Below are positions 40,428 through 50,860 of a stretch of 64,000 nucleotides of DNA, piece by piece. The notes below the pieces were generated by a model, which was not told where the DNA came from, ran no database searches, and saw only the letters and a list, made by a program, of their open reading frames with translations. The stretch lies in assembly GCA_949358305.1 (NCBI GenBank), contig OX442319.1, forward strand, positions 13,764,001 through 13,828,000. Direction: 5' to 3'. Both the position numbers and the translations under genes were made by a program. The DNA comes from Strigamia acuminata (Eukaryota > Arthropoda > Chilopoda > Geophilomorpha > Linotaeniidae). How positions within the stretch are numbered: the first letter of the stretch is position 1; each line of letters begins with the position of its first letter.

Positions 40428-43400
40428 ATGGCGGATGCGATTTCGGGCGGTTCGTTGAATCGGATTGATCTTCTTACACCGGAGAACTATTTCATCTGGC
40501 AGTTTAAGGTTGGAACTTTATTAGCAGCTAAGAGTTTGAAAAATATGATAACGGATCCAGCAGTGGCAGAACCGGTGGTGGGCGCTCCGGGTTACGCAGA
40601 TAATCTCATAAAATATAACACTTGGGTGAAAAACAACAACGAGGCACTCGGCATCATTATTTTGACCGTTTCGAACGAGGAAGCGACGAATTGCATGGGG
40701 AAAACCAGTGCAAAAGAAGTTTGGGATGCGTTAAAAGCGCTGTACGCCGGAACGACGGAGGAACGTCAAATCGACGCGGCGGCAGAATTGTGCGAATTAC
40801 GTATGAGACACGACGAAGCAGTGGACAGCTACTTAAACAGGGCAAAGTCAATTCAATCGAGAGCCAAGGCAGTCGGACGTGACATAAAAGATCGCGAATT
40901 GATGATGTACGTGACGCGTGGTCTCGTGACAAGATTTTCCCACATTGCGAGGAATTTTCGATCGAATGCAGCCGCAACAATTGAAGAATTACGACGTGAA
41001 CTCAAAATGGAGGACCAATGGTCAGCGTTTAATTTGAAAGGAGCAGCGACGGAAAGCGGGACAGTGGCGTTCAAGGCACAAGTCGGAAAAAATTCGGGAG
41101 GCAGGAAAACAAAAGGTGGGACAAAATTTGTTTGTTATGAGTGTGGCAAAAGTGGCCATATTGCCAAAGACTGTTGGCAGCGCCATCCAGAGAAGCGCCC
41201 CACGAAAATGACGCAGAGACCAAAGGAGGCGGCAAAGATGGCGCAGGCCGAAGTAGAATTTGCAACAATACAACACGCGCTAGTGGTTGAATTGGAATCG
41301 AGCGATCACCTTGACGACTGGATTTTAGATTCAGGAGCTTCTGTGCATATGTCGAGCAAGCGCGAGCTGTTTAAAACGTTTGTTGAGATGGAGACAACAA
41401 TAACCACAGCCAAGAAAGGTGTGAAGCTTCTAGCAACTGGAAAAGGAAGCATAATTTTGGATTGTCAACTCGACGGAGCAGCAACAATGAAGATTTTGCT
41501 GCAAGATGTGCTCTTTGTTCCAGAGCTAAAAGGAAATTTGCTCTCAATTCCGCGCTTGACGGCAAAGAACTACACCGTTCAATTCAGAGGAAACTGGGCG
41601 GACATTAATAGTCCAATTGGAGAGACGATTGGAAAGGGAGCGAAGTGTGGCACCATGTATTTATTGCAACTGAAAAAAGAAGAGCAAGCGAATGCGGTTG
41701 CCACGACAACTAAACAAACCAAGGAAATATGGCATAAACGATTGTGTCATGCAAACGAACGAACAATCGACAAGATGACCAACAAGGAATTGGTTTACGG
41801 GTTGGAATACAACAATGCACCATTGGAGAAATGCACCGCGTGCATACTCGGAAAAATGACGAAGAGCCCGTACAAACGAATAAACGAAAAGCAGTCGGAT
41901 GATGTTTTGCAACTAATACACATGGATTTGATTGGACCATTCAAGACACCATCAATGGGAGGAAGCAGGTACGCTTTTGTAATTACTGAAGACTTTACCC
42001 GCAAGAAATTTGCTTATTTCATGAGCGAGAAATCTCAAACATTTGACTTCTTCAAATCGTTTAAAGCGATGGCGGAAAAACAAACGGGAAATAAATTAAA
42101 GCGTATTAGAAGCGACAACGGAGGCGAGTTTGTCAACGAGAATTTTAAACGTTTATGCAACGATGAAGGCATATTGCACGAGCTCACAGTGCCATTCAAT
42201 GCAGCCAGCAACGGCATTGCGGAGCGTACAAATCGAACGCTCGTAGAGGCGACACGAACATTGCTTTTGGAATCGGGCCTACCGCAAATATTTTGGGCCG
42301 AAGCATTTTCAACGTCAATACACGTGAAAAATCGAACTATGACGAAACCAAATGGGGATCTAGTTCCAGAAGAAATGTGGATGAAGCGCAAGCAATCAAT
42401 AAAACATCTTCGAGTTTTTGGTTGTGAGGCTTTCCTGCACATCCCAGCAGAGAAGAGGCAAAAGCTTGATCAAAAAGCAAAACGCGGAATATTCGTGGGA
42501 TATTCGACGGAAAGAAAGGCGTTTAGGATTTACGTCCCAGCAGAAAAGAAAATACAAGAAGGTAGAACGGTGGAATTTAATGAAGAAATTCGAGGGGCGG
42601 ACATCTTTAATTTGACAAAACCGGACGAGAATAGGCGTTTTTGTCAAGAATTCGAAGACGAGGCAATTGGAGAAACAAATGCTAACGATGACAACAATGC
42701 TCAACAGCCTGCAGTGATTGTTGAAGATGAACAACAAGAGCTGCAACGAGATCAACCAGCGCAGATTGGCAGACCTCGGGGATCAACACAAGCCGTGCTC
42801 GAGCAGCGACACGCGGAACAAATGGAGCAGCGTGAGCAACAATTGCAACAAGAAGGTGTACGACGATCACAGCGCATCGCAGCACAACATGAAGCAGTGA
42901 ACGCAGCGGTTGAGGCAGCGAATGCAGCATTCGAAGGCGTTGACGACTTATTTACACCGGAAACATACGAGCAAGCAATAAATTGCGACGAAAAAGAAAA
43001 ATGGAAAACGGCGATGGATAGTGAAATAGACTCATTGCACGTGAACAATGTTTGGACATTGGTGAAGAAGGAAAAACAAATGACTACGATAAAGAGCAAA
43101 TGGATTTATCGGATAAAACTCAACGTGGACAGGAGTGTAAATAAATACAAGGCAAGATTGGTGGCAGTGGGGTATTCCCAGAGAGCAGGCATTGATTACA
43201 CGGAAACTTTCTCGCCAGTTGTAAGAGTCGAATCACTCCGCATCATTTTATCCATGGTGGCCAAACACAAATTGATGACGCGTCAATTTGACATAAAAAC
43301 AGCTTACCTGTACGGCCTGATTGATGAAACGATTTTCATGGAGCAGCCGGAGGGATATGAACAGAAGGACTTGATTTGCAGACTTGAACGAAGCCTTTAT

Positions 43401-44528
43401 GGCCTGAGACAATCAGGGAGATGTTGGAACGAGAGACTGGACACGGAATTGCAGAAAATTGGCCTGACACCACTAATCAACGACAGGTGTGTGTATATTT
43501 ACAAGAGAAAAAATGACTTTATTATTCTGGGGGTGTACGTAGATGACATTTTGGCAGCGTTTACTAGTCAAAAGATATTGGACCGGATTCTAAAGAAGAT
43601 AAAAAGAGTTTTTGAAATTGTTGATTTGGGAGAAGTACATTTTCTTTTGGGAATGGAAATTTCGATAATGGACAACGGAATTCTAATTGGTCAACAAAAA
43701 TACATAAACGATGTTTTGAAGAGATACGAGCTGATGGACGGAGTCACTGCAAACACACCAATGGCTACTGGACAAGACTTAGATGATTTTGAGAAATCAA
43801 AAAGAGTTGACCAACAACTTTATCAGCAAATGATAGGATCGCTGATGCACGTGATGATAATATCACGACCGGACATATCATTCGCAATAAGTGCGTTGTC
43901 AGCATATTCAAGAGATCCGCGCCAATTACACTTCAGAGCGGTCAAACGAGTGATGCGATATCTGAAGAAGACGATTGAGATGCGATTGTTTTTCTCAAAT
44001 GAGGAGGGGAAATTACAAGGATTTGCGGACGCAAGCTGGAACGTCACCCAAGATGCAAAATCACATACAGGGATGATAGTAAAAATTGGATCAACAACAA
44101 TAACGTGGAAAACCAAAAAACAACGATTAGTCGCGATGTCATCGACAGAAAGCGAGATTTTGGCCATCTGCGAATTGCTGAAATCCATAAAATGGGCGCG
44201 AGACTTTTTGAGTGAAGTGGGCGAAGGAAGCTGTGTGCAGAGAAAAGTACCAATCTTCACGGACAGTCAACCAGCAATGCAGATTTTGTGCGGTTCGAAC
44301 CAGTTTGGAAGAACTAAACATATGAACCGACACTTGATGTTCATAAGGGACGAGATAAAACTTGGCAACATTGAATTAATCCATTTACCAACAGGTGACA
44401 TGATTGCTGATTTCCTGACGAAGGCGGTCGCGAAAGACAAATTCATGGAGGGACGCGACGGCGTGAGTCTGAGAGGAGAAGTTAAGATAAACGAGGACGA
44501 AGAGAAGAACGAAGACGAAGACAAATAG
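40428..44528 (+). CDS. Copia-type gag-pol polyprotein (element B)
   Basis: 1,366 codons in one frame starting MADAISGGS. Gag ends in a CCHC knuckle (C236, C239, H244, C249). Protease has Asp301 in LDSGA. Integrase has an HHCC region (WHKRLCH, CTAC) and the triad Asp500, Asp563, Glu599 with 35 residues between the last two. Reverse transcriptase shows KWIYRIK, AYLYG and YVDD at 1037-1040. RNase H shows FADAS, STESE and TDSQPAM. The C-terminus is highly charged (NEDEEKNEDEDK). The frame is uninterrupted and could be functional, despite a weakened primer site. Confidence 0.95.
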   Translation: MADAISGGSLNRIDLLTPENYFIWQFKVGTLLAAKSLKNMITDPAVAEPVVGAPGYADNLIKYNTWVKNNNEALGIIILTVSNEEATNCMGKTSAKEVWDALKALYAGTTEERQIDAAAELCELRMRHDEAVDSYLNRAKSIQSRAKAVGRDIKDRELMMYVTRGLVTRFSHIARNFRSNAAATIEELRRELKMEDQWSAFNLKGAATESGTVAFKAQVGKNSGGRKTKGGTKFVCYECGKSGHIAKDCWQRHPEKRPTKMTQRPKEAAKMAQAEVEFATIQHALVVELESSDHLDDWILDSGASVHMSSKRELFKTFVEMETTITTAKKGVKLLATGKGSIILDCQLDGAATMKILLQDVLFVPELKGNLLSIPRLTAKNYTVQFRGNWADINSPIGETIGKGAKCGTMYLLQLKKEEQANAVATTTKQTKEIWHKRLCHANERTIDKMTNKELVYGLEYNNAPLEKCTACILGKMTKSPYKRINEKQSDDVLQLIHMDLIGPFKTPSMGGSRYAFVITEDFTRKKFAYFMSEKSQTFDFFKSFKAMAEKQTGNKLKRIRSDNGGEFVNENFKRLCNDEGILHELTVPFNAASNGIAERTNRTLVEATRTLLLESGLPQIFWAEAFSTSIHVKNRTMTKPNGDLVPEEMWMKRKQSIKHLRVFGCEAFLHIPAEKRQKLDQKAKRGIFVGYSTERKAFRIYVPAEKKIQEGRTVEFNEEIRGADIFNLTKPDENRRFCQEFEDEAIGETNANDDNNAQQPAVIVEDEQQELQRDQPAQIGRPRGSTQAVLEQRHAEQMEQREQQLQQEGVRRSQRIAAQHEAVNAAVEAANAAFEGVDDLFTPETYEQAINCDEKEKWKTAMDSEIDSLHVNNVWTLVKKEKQMTTIKSKWIYRIKLNVDRSVNKYKARLVAVGYSQRAGIDYTETFSPVVRVESLRIILSMVAKHKLMTRQFDIKTAYLYGLIDETIFMEQPEGYEQKDLICRLERSLYGLRQSGRCWNERLDTELQKIGLTPLINDRCVYIYKRKNDFIILGVYVDDILAAFTSQKILDRILKKIKRVFEIVDLGEVHFLLGMEISIMDNGILIGQQKYINDVLKRYELMDGVTANTPMATGQDLDDFEKSKRVDQQLYQQMIGSLMHVMIISRPDISFAISALSAYSRDPRQLHFRAVKRVMRYLKKTIEMRLFFSNEEGKLQGFADASWNVTQDAKSHTGMIVKIGSTTITWKTKKQRLVAMSSTESEILAICELLKSIKWARDFLSEVGEGSCVQRKVPIFTDSQPAMQILCGSNQFGRTKHMNRHLMFIRDEIKLGNIELIHLPTGDMIADFLTKAVAKDKFMEGRDGVSLRGEVKINEDEEKNEDEDK

Positions 44529-44636
44529 TTTTAAGTTCGAAATAATATTTTATTCATGTTTTTTGTTTTTGTTTTCGAATTTCATTGAATGTTAGTTTTA
44601 GTTTTTCTTAATTCATTTTAAAACTTATAAAAATTT

Positions 44637-44648
44637 GTAAGGAGGGTT
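44637..44648 (+). promoter_or_regulatory. Polypurine tract of element B
   Basis: GTAAGGAGGGTT directly precedes the 3' LTR. Confidence 0.7.
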
Positions 44649-44853
44649 TGTTAGATTTAATCTATTGTTACAAATTATCAAAGGTTTTAACGTTATCAAA
44701 TGTGTGAACGTTGCACGCACGTAATGCACGTGCAATTGATTTGTTGTAAAATTTACCGTAAAGTAAAGACGTGTTATTTTATGTTCCCGTTACAACGTGT
44801 GTTTTCATTACTTGGACATTCGAAATCTTTGTGGAACCGAATAGGAACCAACA
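44649..44853 (+). repeat. 3' LTR of Copia element B
   Basis: 205 bp, followed by AGTGGTAG before element A resumes at 44,862. Confidence 0.92.
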
Positions 44854-44861
44854 AGTGGTAG

Positions 44862-45644
44862 CATTTTCGTGGGGCGCTTCTCTGGATGGCGCTGCCAACA
44901 GTCTTTGGCAATATGGCCACTTTTGCCACACTCATAACAAACAAATTTTGTCCCACCTTTTGTTTTCCTGCCTCCCGAATTTTTTCCGACTTGTGCCTTG
45001 AACGCCACTGTCCCGCTTTCCGTCGCTGCTCCTTTCAAATTAAACGCTGACCATTGGTCCTCCATTTTGAGTTCACGTCGTAATTCTTCAATTGTTGCGG
45101 CTGCATTCGATCGAAAATTCCTCGCAATGTGGGAAAATCTTGTCACGAGACCACGCGTCACGTACATCATCAATTCGCGATCTTTTATGTCACGTCCGAC
45201 TGCCTTGGCTCTCGATTGAATTGACTTTGCCCTGTTTAAGTAGCTGTCCACTGCTTCGTCGTGTCTCATACGTAATTCGCACAATTCTGCCGCCGCGTCG
45301 ATTTGACGTTCCTCCGTCGTTCCGGCGTACAGCGCTTTTAACGCATCCCAAACTTCTTTTGCACTGGTTTTCCCCATGCAATTCGTCGCTTCCTCGTTCG
45401 AAACGGTCAAAATAATGATGCCGAGTGCCTCGTTGTTGTTTTTCACCCAAGTGTTATATTTTATGAGATTATCTGCGTAACCCGGAGCGCCCACCACCGG
45501 TTCTGCCACTGCTGGATCCGTTATCATATTTTTCAAACTCTTAGCTGCTAATAAAGTTCCAACCTTAAACTGCCAGATGAAATAGTTCTCCGGTGTAAGA
45601 AGATCAATCCGATTCAACGAACCGCCCGAAATCGCATCCGCCAT
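44862..45644 (-). pseudogene. Copia element A, gag part
   Basis: Starts MADAISGGSLNRIDLL like element B and runs through the zinc knuckle CYECGKSGHIAKDC to KRPTKM, where element B begins. Reading on gives a few B-derived residues and a stop. It could make a gag-only protein of about 260 native residues. Confidence 0.9.
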
Positions 45645-45771
45645 TTTTCACGACGTTCGATTTTCGAATTCCGTCACGTGCGCACTTCGTTCTCACTCGA
45701 ATCTTCGAAAAATGTCGTCTGAGTGCCGTGGATACTTCTTTTCGAAGAAAAACCGGCCCTCTGCTACCACT

Positions 45772-45976
45772 TGTTGGTTCCTATTCGGTTCCACAAAGAT
45801 TTCGAATGTCCAAGTAATGAAAACACACGTTGTAACGGGAACATAAAATAACACGTCTTTACTTTACGGTAAATTTTACAACAAATCAATTGCACGTGCA
45901 TTACGTGCGTGCAACGTTCACACATTTGATAACGTTAAAACCTTTGATAATTTGTAACAATAGATTAAATCTAACA
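45772..45976 (-). repeat. 5' LTR of Copia element A
   Basis: 205 bp on the minus strand, followed by target duplication GTAAC. The primer-binding site is at 45,758-45,769. Confidence 0.92.
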
Positions 45977-46034
45977 GTAACGTGGGTGTTGTGTAATGCG
46001 ATTGTTGTTGAGGCTTGGAGGCTGGAAATTAGGC

Positions 46035-46119
46035 CATACTACAGTGCAGGCCAAAACTTTGGCCCAGTTGGATAAATGATTAAAAAATAAACAATTTTCA
46101 AAATATAACCAAACTATAC
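46035..46119. repeat. Possible Tc1-like end (CAGTGCAGGCCAAAACTTTGG)
   Basis: TACAGTGCAGGCCAAAACTT at about 46,039 has an inverted partner GACAAAACTTTGGCCTGTTC near 47,260, beyond the MITE at 46,120-47,155. It may be an old element into which that MITE inserted. The right end is poorly preserved. Confidence 0.35.
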
Positions 46120-47155
46120 TCGAGTTGCACTCAAAAAGGCACCTCACAATGTGTACTCCCATTGGTCGAGCCAGTTTACTACAAACTCCAGACTGTATAC
46201 TACTACTAGGAGAAGTAGTTCTGATTTTTATTTATTGTTGTGATTGTTATGACTAGTTTAGTTAATGTTATTTTGATTTTATTTAATAAAAAATCTTATT
46301 TCCATCATTAAAATGAAGTTTTACACATTAAAAAATGTCAAACTCATGTTTGTTGTGTTTATTGCTTACATCGTCTGGAAGTTTGAATTTTAGGCTGTTG
46401 CCTACCGTCTTCCCCCGAACATAACGTCATGACGTTATATTCAAGTTTTTTCGAAAATCGCTGTTTTTGAAAGTTTTAGCGATTTTTCGAATATAACGTC
46501 ACTTTTAATATAACGTCATGACGTTGTAATCGAATACAACGTCATGACGTTATATTCGAGTGCATTGATGGGTGCGATGCCGGGAAGGATTGCGGGGTGC
46601 GCTTTTACCATAAAAACGAATTTGACACGTATTTGACACGAATTTGATACGAATTTGATACGAATTGGACACGAATATAAAACTTACTGTAAGTTTTTGT
46701 TAGGCTTTGCCTCGAGGTGGCGCCCGCTACCTCCCTCCCCCCGCCCAAACAATCATCACCTTGTTATTTTAATCTTTTTAGTGAAGTGTGATGAATATTA
46801 TGCTGTTAAAATGATTTGAGTAATAAAATAACTACTTTTTTGAAAGTTAAATTTTGAATAAATATTAACTTTGTCCAATTTACATACTCAACTTCTGATT
46901 TTTCAGAAGTTGCATGAAAAAGTACGAATATAACGTCATGACGTTGTGTTCGAATACAACGTCAGGTGTCGTTGTATTCGAACACAACGTCATGACGTTA
47001 TGTTCGGGGGAAGACGGTAGGCAATCGATTACAATGTCTGTACATTGTAATGCAATTTTGGTGTTTGGGTCTACTTTTCCGGATCACTACACCAGTAAAC
47101 TGGCTCGACCAATGGGAGTACACATTGTGAGGTGCCTTTTTGAGTGCAACTCGAG
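46120..47155. mobile_element. CTCGAGTTGCACTC-type MITE, TATA target, with nested MITE
   Basis: Ends CTCGAGTTGCACTCAAAAAG and the exact inverse, flanked by TATA on both sides. Subterminal CCCATTGGTCGAGCCAGTTTA is also inverted at the right. Related copies lie at 48,501-48,717 and 49,272-49,663. It is split internally by the element at 46,405. Confidence 0.85.
46405..47017. mobile_element. Nested MITE (CCGTCTTCCCCC ends), TA duplication
   Basis: Ends CCGTCTTCCCCCGAACATAA and its inverse, TA on each side. The target TTGCC-TA-GGCAA is visible unoccupied (inverted) at 49,373-49,384. The interior repeats the 14-bp palindrome AACGTCATGACGTT about five times, plus a run of GACACGAATTTGA-like units at 46,620-46,680. 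No coding sequence. Confidence 0.85.
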
Positions 47156-48197
47156 TATAGCAATATATTTGCATTTTAATGTTACAATAAGTACAAGTGT
47201 GATGTCCTTCTCACAAATAAAAAAAAAATAAAAAATTCAAATTTCAACCTTAGAAATCTATGACAAAACTTTGGCCTGTTCTTCAAATTTTTAACAAAAA
47301 TTAAAATCAGTTTAACTTTAATACTTGATTCCTTTCCCACATTGTTTAATAACTTCAATGCATCTTGTACGCGTTGAATCAATTTGTTTTTTACAACTTT
47401 TAGCAGTGAAGAAAGAAATCCTGAAATGCTAAATATGATTGCCTACATTGAATGCATAAATTAAATTAAACGAGGGTAACGGAAAACAAATTGTTTAAAA
47501 TTGTTGGATTCATCGTGACAGTTGACCGGGGATGAGGTGTGCTTCGAATTGATAAATTCCGATGGCAAAATGAGCGAGTGTGGGTGAATATTTTCAATTT
47601 ATTTCTTGAAAAATTCGAATTTTATCTCCACCATTGGTTTTCACATTGTTCTTCTCCTTATTTCTGAATTTTTCCTTTTGGTTTTGCCATTTTGAACGTT
47701 CGAAATTCCACTGTGTGTCTTCCATTTGCAAGTAGGCTTTTGTACGAATTTTTATTCATTCAGAGTTCTGTAATTTGTGCATGCTTCTTTTCATTTGATC
47801 TTTAATTTTAGTTGTCATTCATTGTATTTGTCCATTTTCTGCCAAGGCTGTTTCCGTAATTTGGTTTCTAACTATTTGCACCACTTGATATTTGTGTTCT
47901 TCACTTGTGGAGCTGGATTTCTCCGAGATAAGTCCTGAATTGCGGTTTTTTAGTGAGTGGACTACCAATTGTGTTAGAGAAATAATGCAATGCAAGCTGT
48001 CCACAATCCTCTTATCTTTCCTGCAAATATCAGTCCAGCTCTGCCAGTAACACTTGGTGATAATTAAATTGATTAACTAAACAAGCTTTTGAAACAAAAT
48101 TGCCGTAATTTGGTTTAGAACTACACTTGCCCTCATTAATTTCACCACTGGACATTTGTCGTTTTTCACTTGTAGTGTTGACTTTCCCTGAGATAAG

Positions 48198-48386
48198 GTG
48201 TTGCATTACTATTTTTATAATGGATTGCCAATAGCCCCTTATACCATTTGTAACTGTCAGTCAGAAAGTATCAGCACAAAGTGCAAAACGTGTGTTGATG
48301 GCTATTATGAAAATCGTTTTTTCCTTAATTGCAATCCCCTTCTGCTCTTTATCAAAATATTCACTAATATTTGGTCTGTGATGTAA
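48198..48386 (+). other. Small cysteine-rich open frame in R1 copy C
   Basis: 62 codons containing CNCQSESISTKCKTCVDGYY and ENRFFLN, ending WSVM. It is the counterpart of 21,896-22,114, with an in-frame 9-nt length difference after FFLN. Confidence 0.35.
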
Positions 48387-48500
48387 TATATGGAACAAGT
48401 TTAATTTTTTTTTTGTGTGTTTAATCTTAAAGAAACAATTTTCAAATTCTAACAAGGATTTGCCTTTGTCTTGTTCTTAGACCAGAAGAAGCTACCTATA

Positions 48501-48717
48501 CTCAAAACCACTCCAACGTTGACCTATGCCAGCCGGTTTACGCCTAACTGTATACTGTGTTCTACTACGTGGAAAAGTAGTTCTGTACCTTTGACAATGT
48601 CGGTAATCGATCACATGGTCTGGAGTTTTTTACAAATATGGTGTTATGAGCTACTTTTTGTGCCACTACACCAGTGATACGGCTCGAACCATAGGTCAAC
48701 GTTGGAGTGGTTTTGAG
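48501..48717. mobile_element. CTCAAAACCACTCC-type MITE, TATA target
   Basis: 217 bp with ends CTCAAAACCACTCCAACGTT and its inverse, TATA on both sides. Copy B has the sequence without it at about 22,220 (GAAGCTATCTCTACATGGAG). Internal motifs (CACTACACCAGT, GGCTCGAACCATAG) relate it to the 46,120 family. Confidence 0.8.
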
Positions 48718-49145
48718 TATAGGTGGAGTGAAAATTCTCTCGTTAAACATGTAATTTTATTTTAGGGTAGTTGATCAATATCCCTGATCATATCCCTGAT
48801 AAGACAAGATTTTTGTGAATGTGAAAAAAAAGTAGAAGTATGTCCCGGATGGAGCAGAGCTACAGTAAAAGTAGTAGGTGTGTTGTTTTTGCCTTGTGCT
48901 GTTTTTCGACTCCAGCTCTCTTGCAACTTGCTTTCCAACACCAGCTTGCTTGTCAACTTCAGAACCATCTGCTGTTTTTTCATCTTCCTTTTGACCTGAC
49001 ATATATATATATTGGTTGTTTTCTTTTTCCAATATGGCGTTGCGTTATGTTGTGGAGAAATTGTTGATTCCCGCCAACGCCTTCTCTATCAGAATTGTCT
49101 CCCATCGTGACATTATGAATTCCCATCATTGGCACTAGTCAGTAG

Positions 49146-49878
49146 GTGCATTCGAATAGGTCATTTGCATTAAACAACCAGTGCAACTGGTAGTGTAAAT
49201 GTCAAGTTAAACGACCCAATTTTCAGTGTAAATTCAATCGTAAATAAATTAACCCAAATAATAACTATATAGTCTAGTTGCACTCAAAAAGGACAATCAG
49301 TCCCATTGGTCGAGCCAGTTTACTGGTGTAGTGATCCGGAAAAGTAGACCCAAACACCAGAATTGTAATCGATTGCCTAGGCAACGGCCAAAGATTCAAA
49401 ATTGTTTGCTTTCCAGACATAGTAACCAGTAAACATAACAAACATGAGTTTGACATTTATATGTGCATAAAACTTCATTTCAATGATGGAAATAACATTT
49501 TTTAATAAGAAAAATCAAAATTACATTAACTGAAGTAGTCATAACAATCACAAAAATAAATAAAAATCAAAACTACTTCTCCTAGTAGTAGTAAACAGTC
49601 TGGAGTTAGTAGTAAACTGGCTCGACCAATGGGACTGATTGTCCTTTTTGAGTGCAACTAGAGTTTAGTTATGATCATTATTTTTGTTTACTCTAAAAAT
49701 CATAACTGCTACAAAATTGTTCTTACAATCGTTGCGATTGATCTAACGAAAATCCAAGATGGCAGGTCGTTTCCGTTTAACTAGTTTACGTGACATTTAC
49801 AAATTAATTGCTGTAAATGTCGTATGAAAACGAGTGTAAACACGGTTACACTCGTTTTGATAGCTTTTTCAATGCACC
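49146..49878. mobile_element. Outer GGTGCATTC-type MITE in R1 (copy C)
   Basis: Counterpart of 22,643-23,108, flanked by TA. It is interrupted by the MITE at 49,272. Confidence 0.7.
49272..49663. mobile_element. CTAGTTGCACTC-type MITE, inverted relative of the 46,120 element
   Basis: Ends with TCTAGTTGCACTCAAAAAGG and its inverse. The interior is the reverse complement of parts of 46,190-46,400 and 47,030-47,100, and shows the unoccupied TTGCCTAGGCAA site of the nested MITE. Confidence 0.8.
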
Positions 49879-49936
49879 TACTGTCTCTGGCTTCCATTTT
49901 CTGCCTAAAGTTTGTACTCTTCGACGTAGTTAATAT

Positions 49937-50030
49937 GCAGCACAAATGGTTTTTCTCCAGTATGAGTTGTAATATGTACTTTTAAGTTAAACGTTTATTT
50001 TACAACTCACACTGGAGGAAAATCATTTAT
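49937..50030 (-). pseudogene. C2H2 zinc-finger fragment, inverted pair (copy C)
   Basis: Minus strand reads FNLKVHITTHTGEKPFVL, and the plus strand beyond carries the mirrored, decayed linker. It is the same hairpin as in copy B, so the fragment was in R1 before the copies diverged. Confidence 0.65.
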
Positions 50031-50384
50031 TTGTTCTTATTGAGGTAGATTCAAATGGAATTTAATAAATGTAGTAGATTTGTAAGTCGACTGACTGTAA
50101 ACTGGGTGCAAAGATTTGAAAGATGTTCAAAGATTTTAAACTTGATACTTGGTCAAGTTTAAAATCTTTGAGTTTGAATGTGTCACAAATTTTGTGTGGG
50201 GTGTACTTAAAATTAGACAATTTCCACCCTTGGAAACAAAATAATGGGAGAGGGAATTTAACATTGTTGGGTGTATGTTTTGTTTTGAAACCAGCAAAAC
50301 ATTTGACAATCCATTTTGCTAAAAAGCAAATGATAGGCAGCTACCACAATAAGGCAAATGACATTTTAATTTTAATTTAATTTA

Positions 50385-50860
50385 AATTTAAATTTAAATT
50401 TAAATTTACTCTCATGAGAAAATTTGATGGAAAAATGTTAGAAATATTTATACATTTTCAAACTTTTGAAAATTAGTAGTAATTTAAATAGAAAAAAAAT
50501 TTGAGCTAGTATATTTAAAATTTATAAAATGGACGGTAGTATTTTTTTGAAATATATTGTGAAATTTCAAAATTTTACAATTGAAAATGTTTGTAAACTT
50601 TTTGTAAAAAAATCAAATGTGAACCCCATATGCAAAGCCCAATGGAAACATTTTGCCAATTTAGCTTAAACTGTTGGAATTATTCAAACCATCCTGCCTA
50701 CATTACGAATTAAGTGTATAAACGTTCGTAGTATATAAACCACCCAAGACTTCACAATAAAAAAGATCTATTCTCCTCAAGTCGTTCTTGCACGCACAGT
50801 CGTTTCTTATACCTTGTTCACACAAGAAAGTTTGGGCTAGCCTGGAATTCAAATCTACTT
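50385..50860. repeat. Third copy of the channel-gene last-intron segment
   Basis: Collinear with 2,515-3,330 but without the hAT-like element. Shared tracts include CTCATGAGAAAATTTGA, AACTGTTGGAATTATTCAAA and AAAAGATCTATTCTCCTCAA. No exon is included. Confidence 0.75.

Larger units (their letters stand above)
40096..44853 (+). mobile_element. Copia-type retrotransposon B, inserted in element A
   Basis: Two 205-bp LTRs (40,096-40,300; 44,649-44,853), a full-length open gag-pol, primer site and polypurine tract. The junctions are not those of normal integration. The left side has two extra bases (AT) and the right side has eight bases AGTGGTAG that copy the primer-site side of the LTR. There is no target duplication and 216 bp of target are lost. 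Confidence 0.93.
36667..45976 (-). mobile_element. Copia-type retrotransposon A, split by a second copy
   Basis: LTRs of 205 bp lie at 36,667-36,871 and 45,772-45,976, flanked by target duplication GTAAC (36,662-36,666 and 45,977-45,981). In minus orientation: primer site at 45,758-45,769 (TGGTAGCAGAGG), gag 45,644-44,862, then element B, then the rest of pol 40,093-36,992. 216 bp of A, between the zinc knuckle and the protease region, are missing at the break. Confidence 0.93.
47533..50362. repeat. Dispersed repeat R1, copy C
   Basis: Collinear with copy B. It lacks three B insertions and has two of its own: MITEs at 48,501 and 49,272. R1 shows no recognisable transposase or polymerase. Confidence 0.85.

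Noticed and set aside
46617-46682. GACACGAATTTGA units resembling the 25-bp minisatellite
   Set aside because: Only a 10-12 base resemblance and a different period; not enough to claim common origin.
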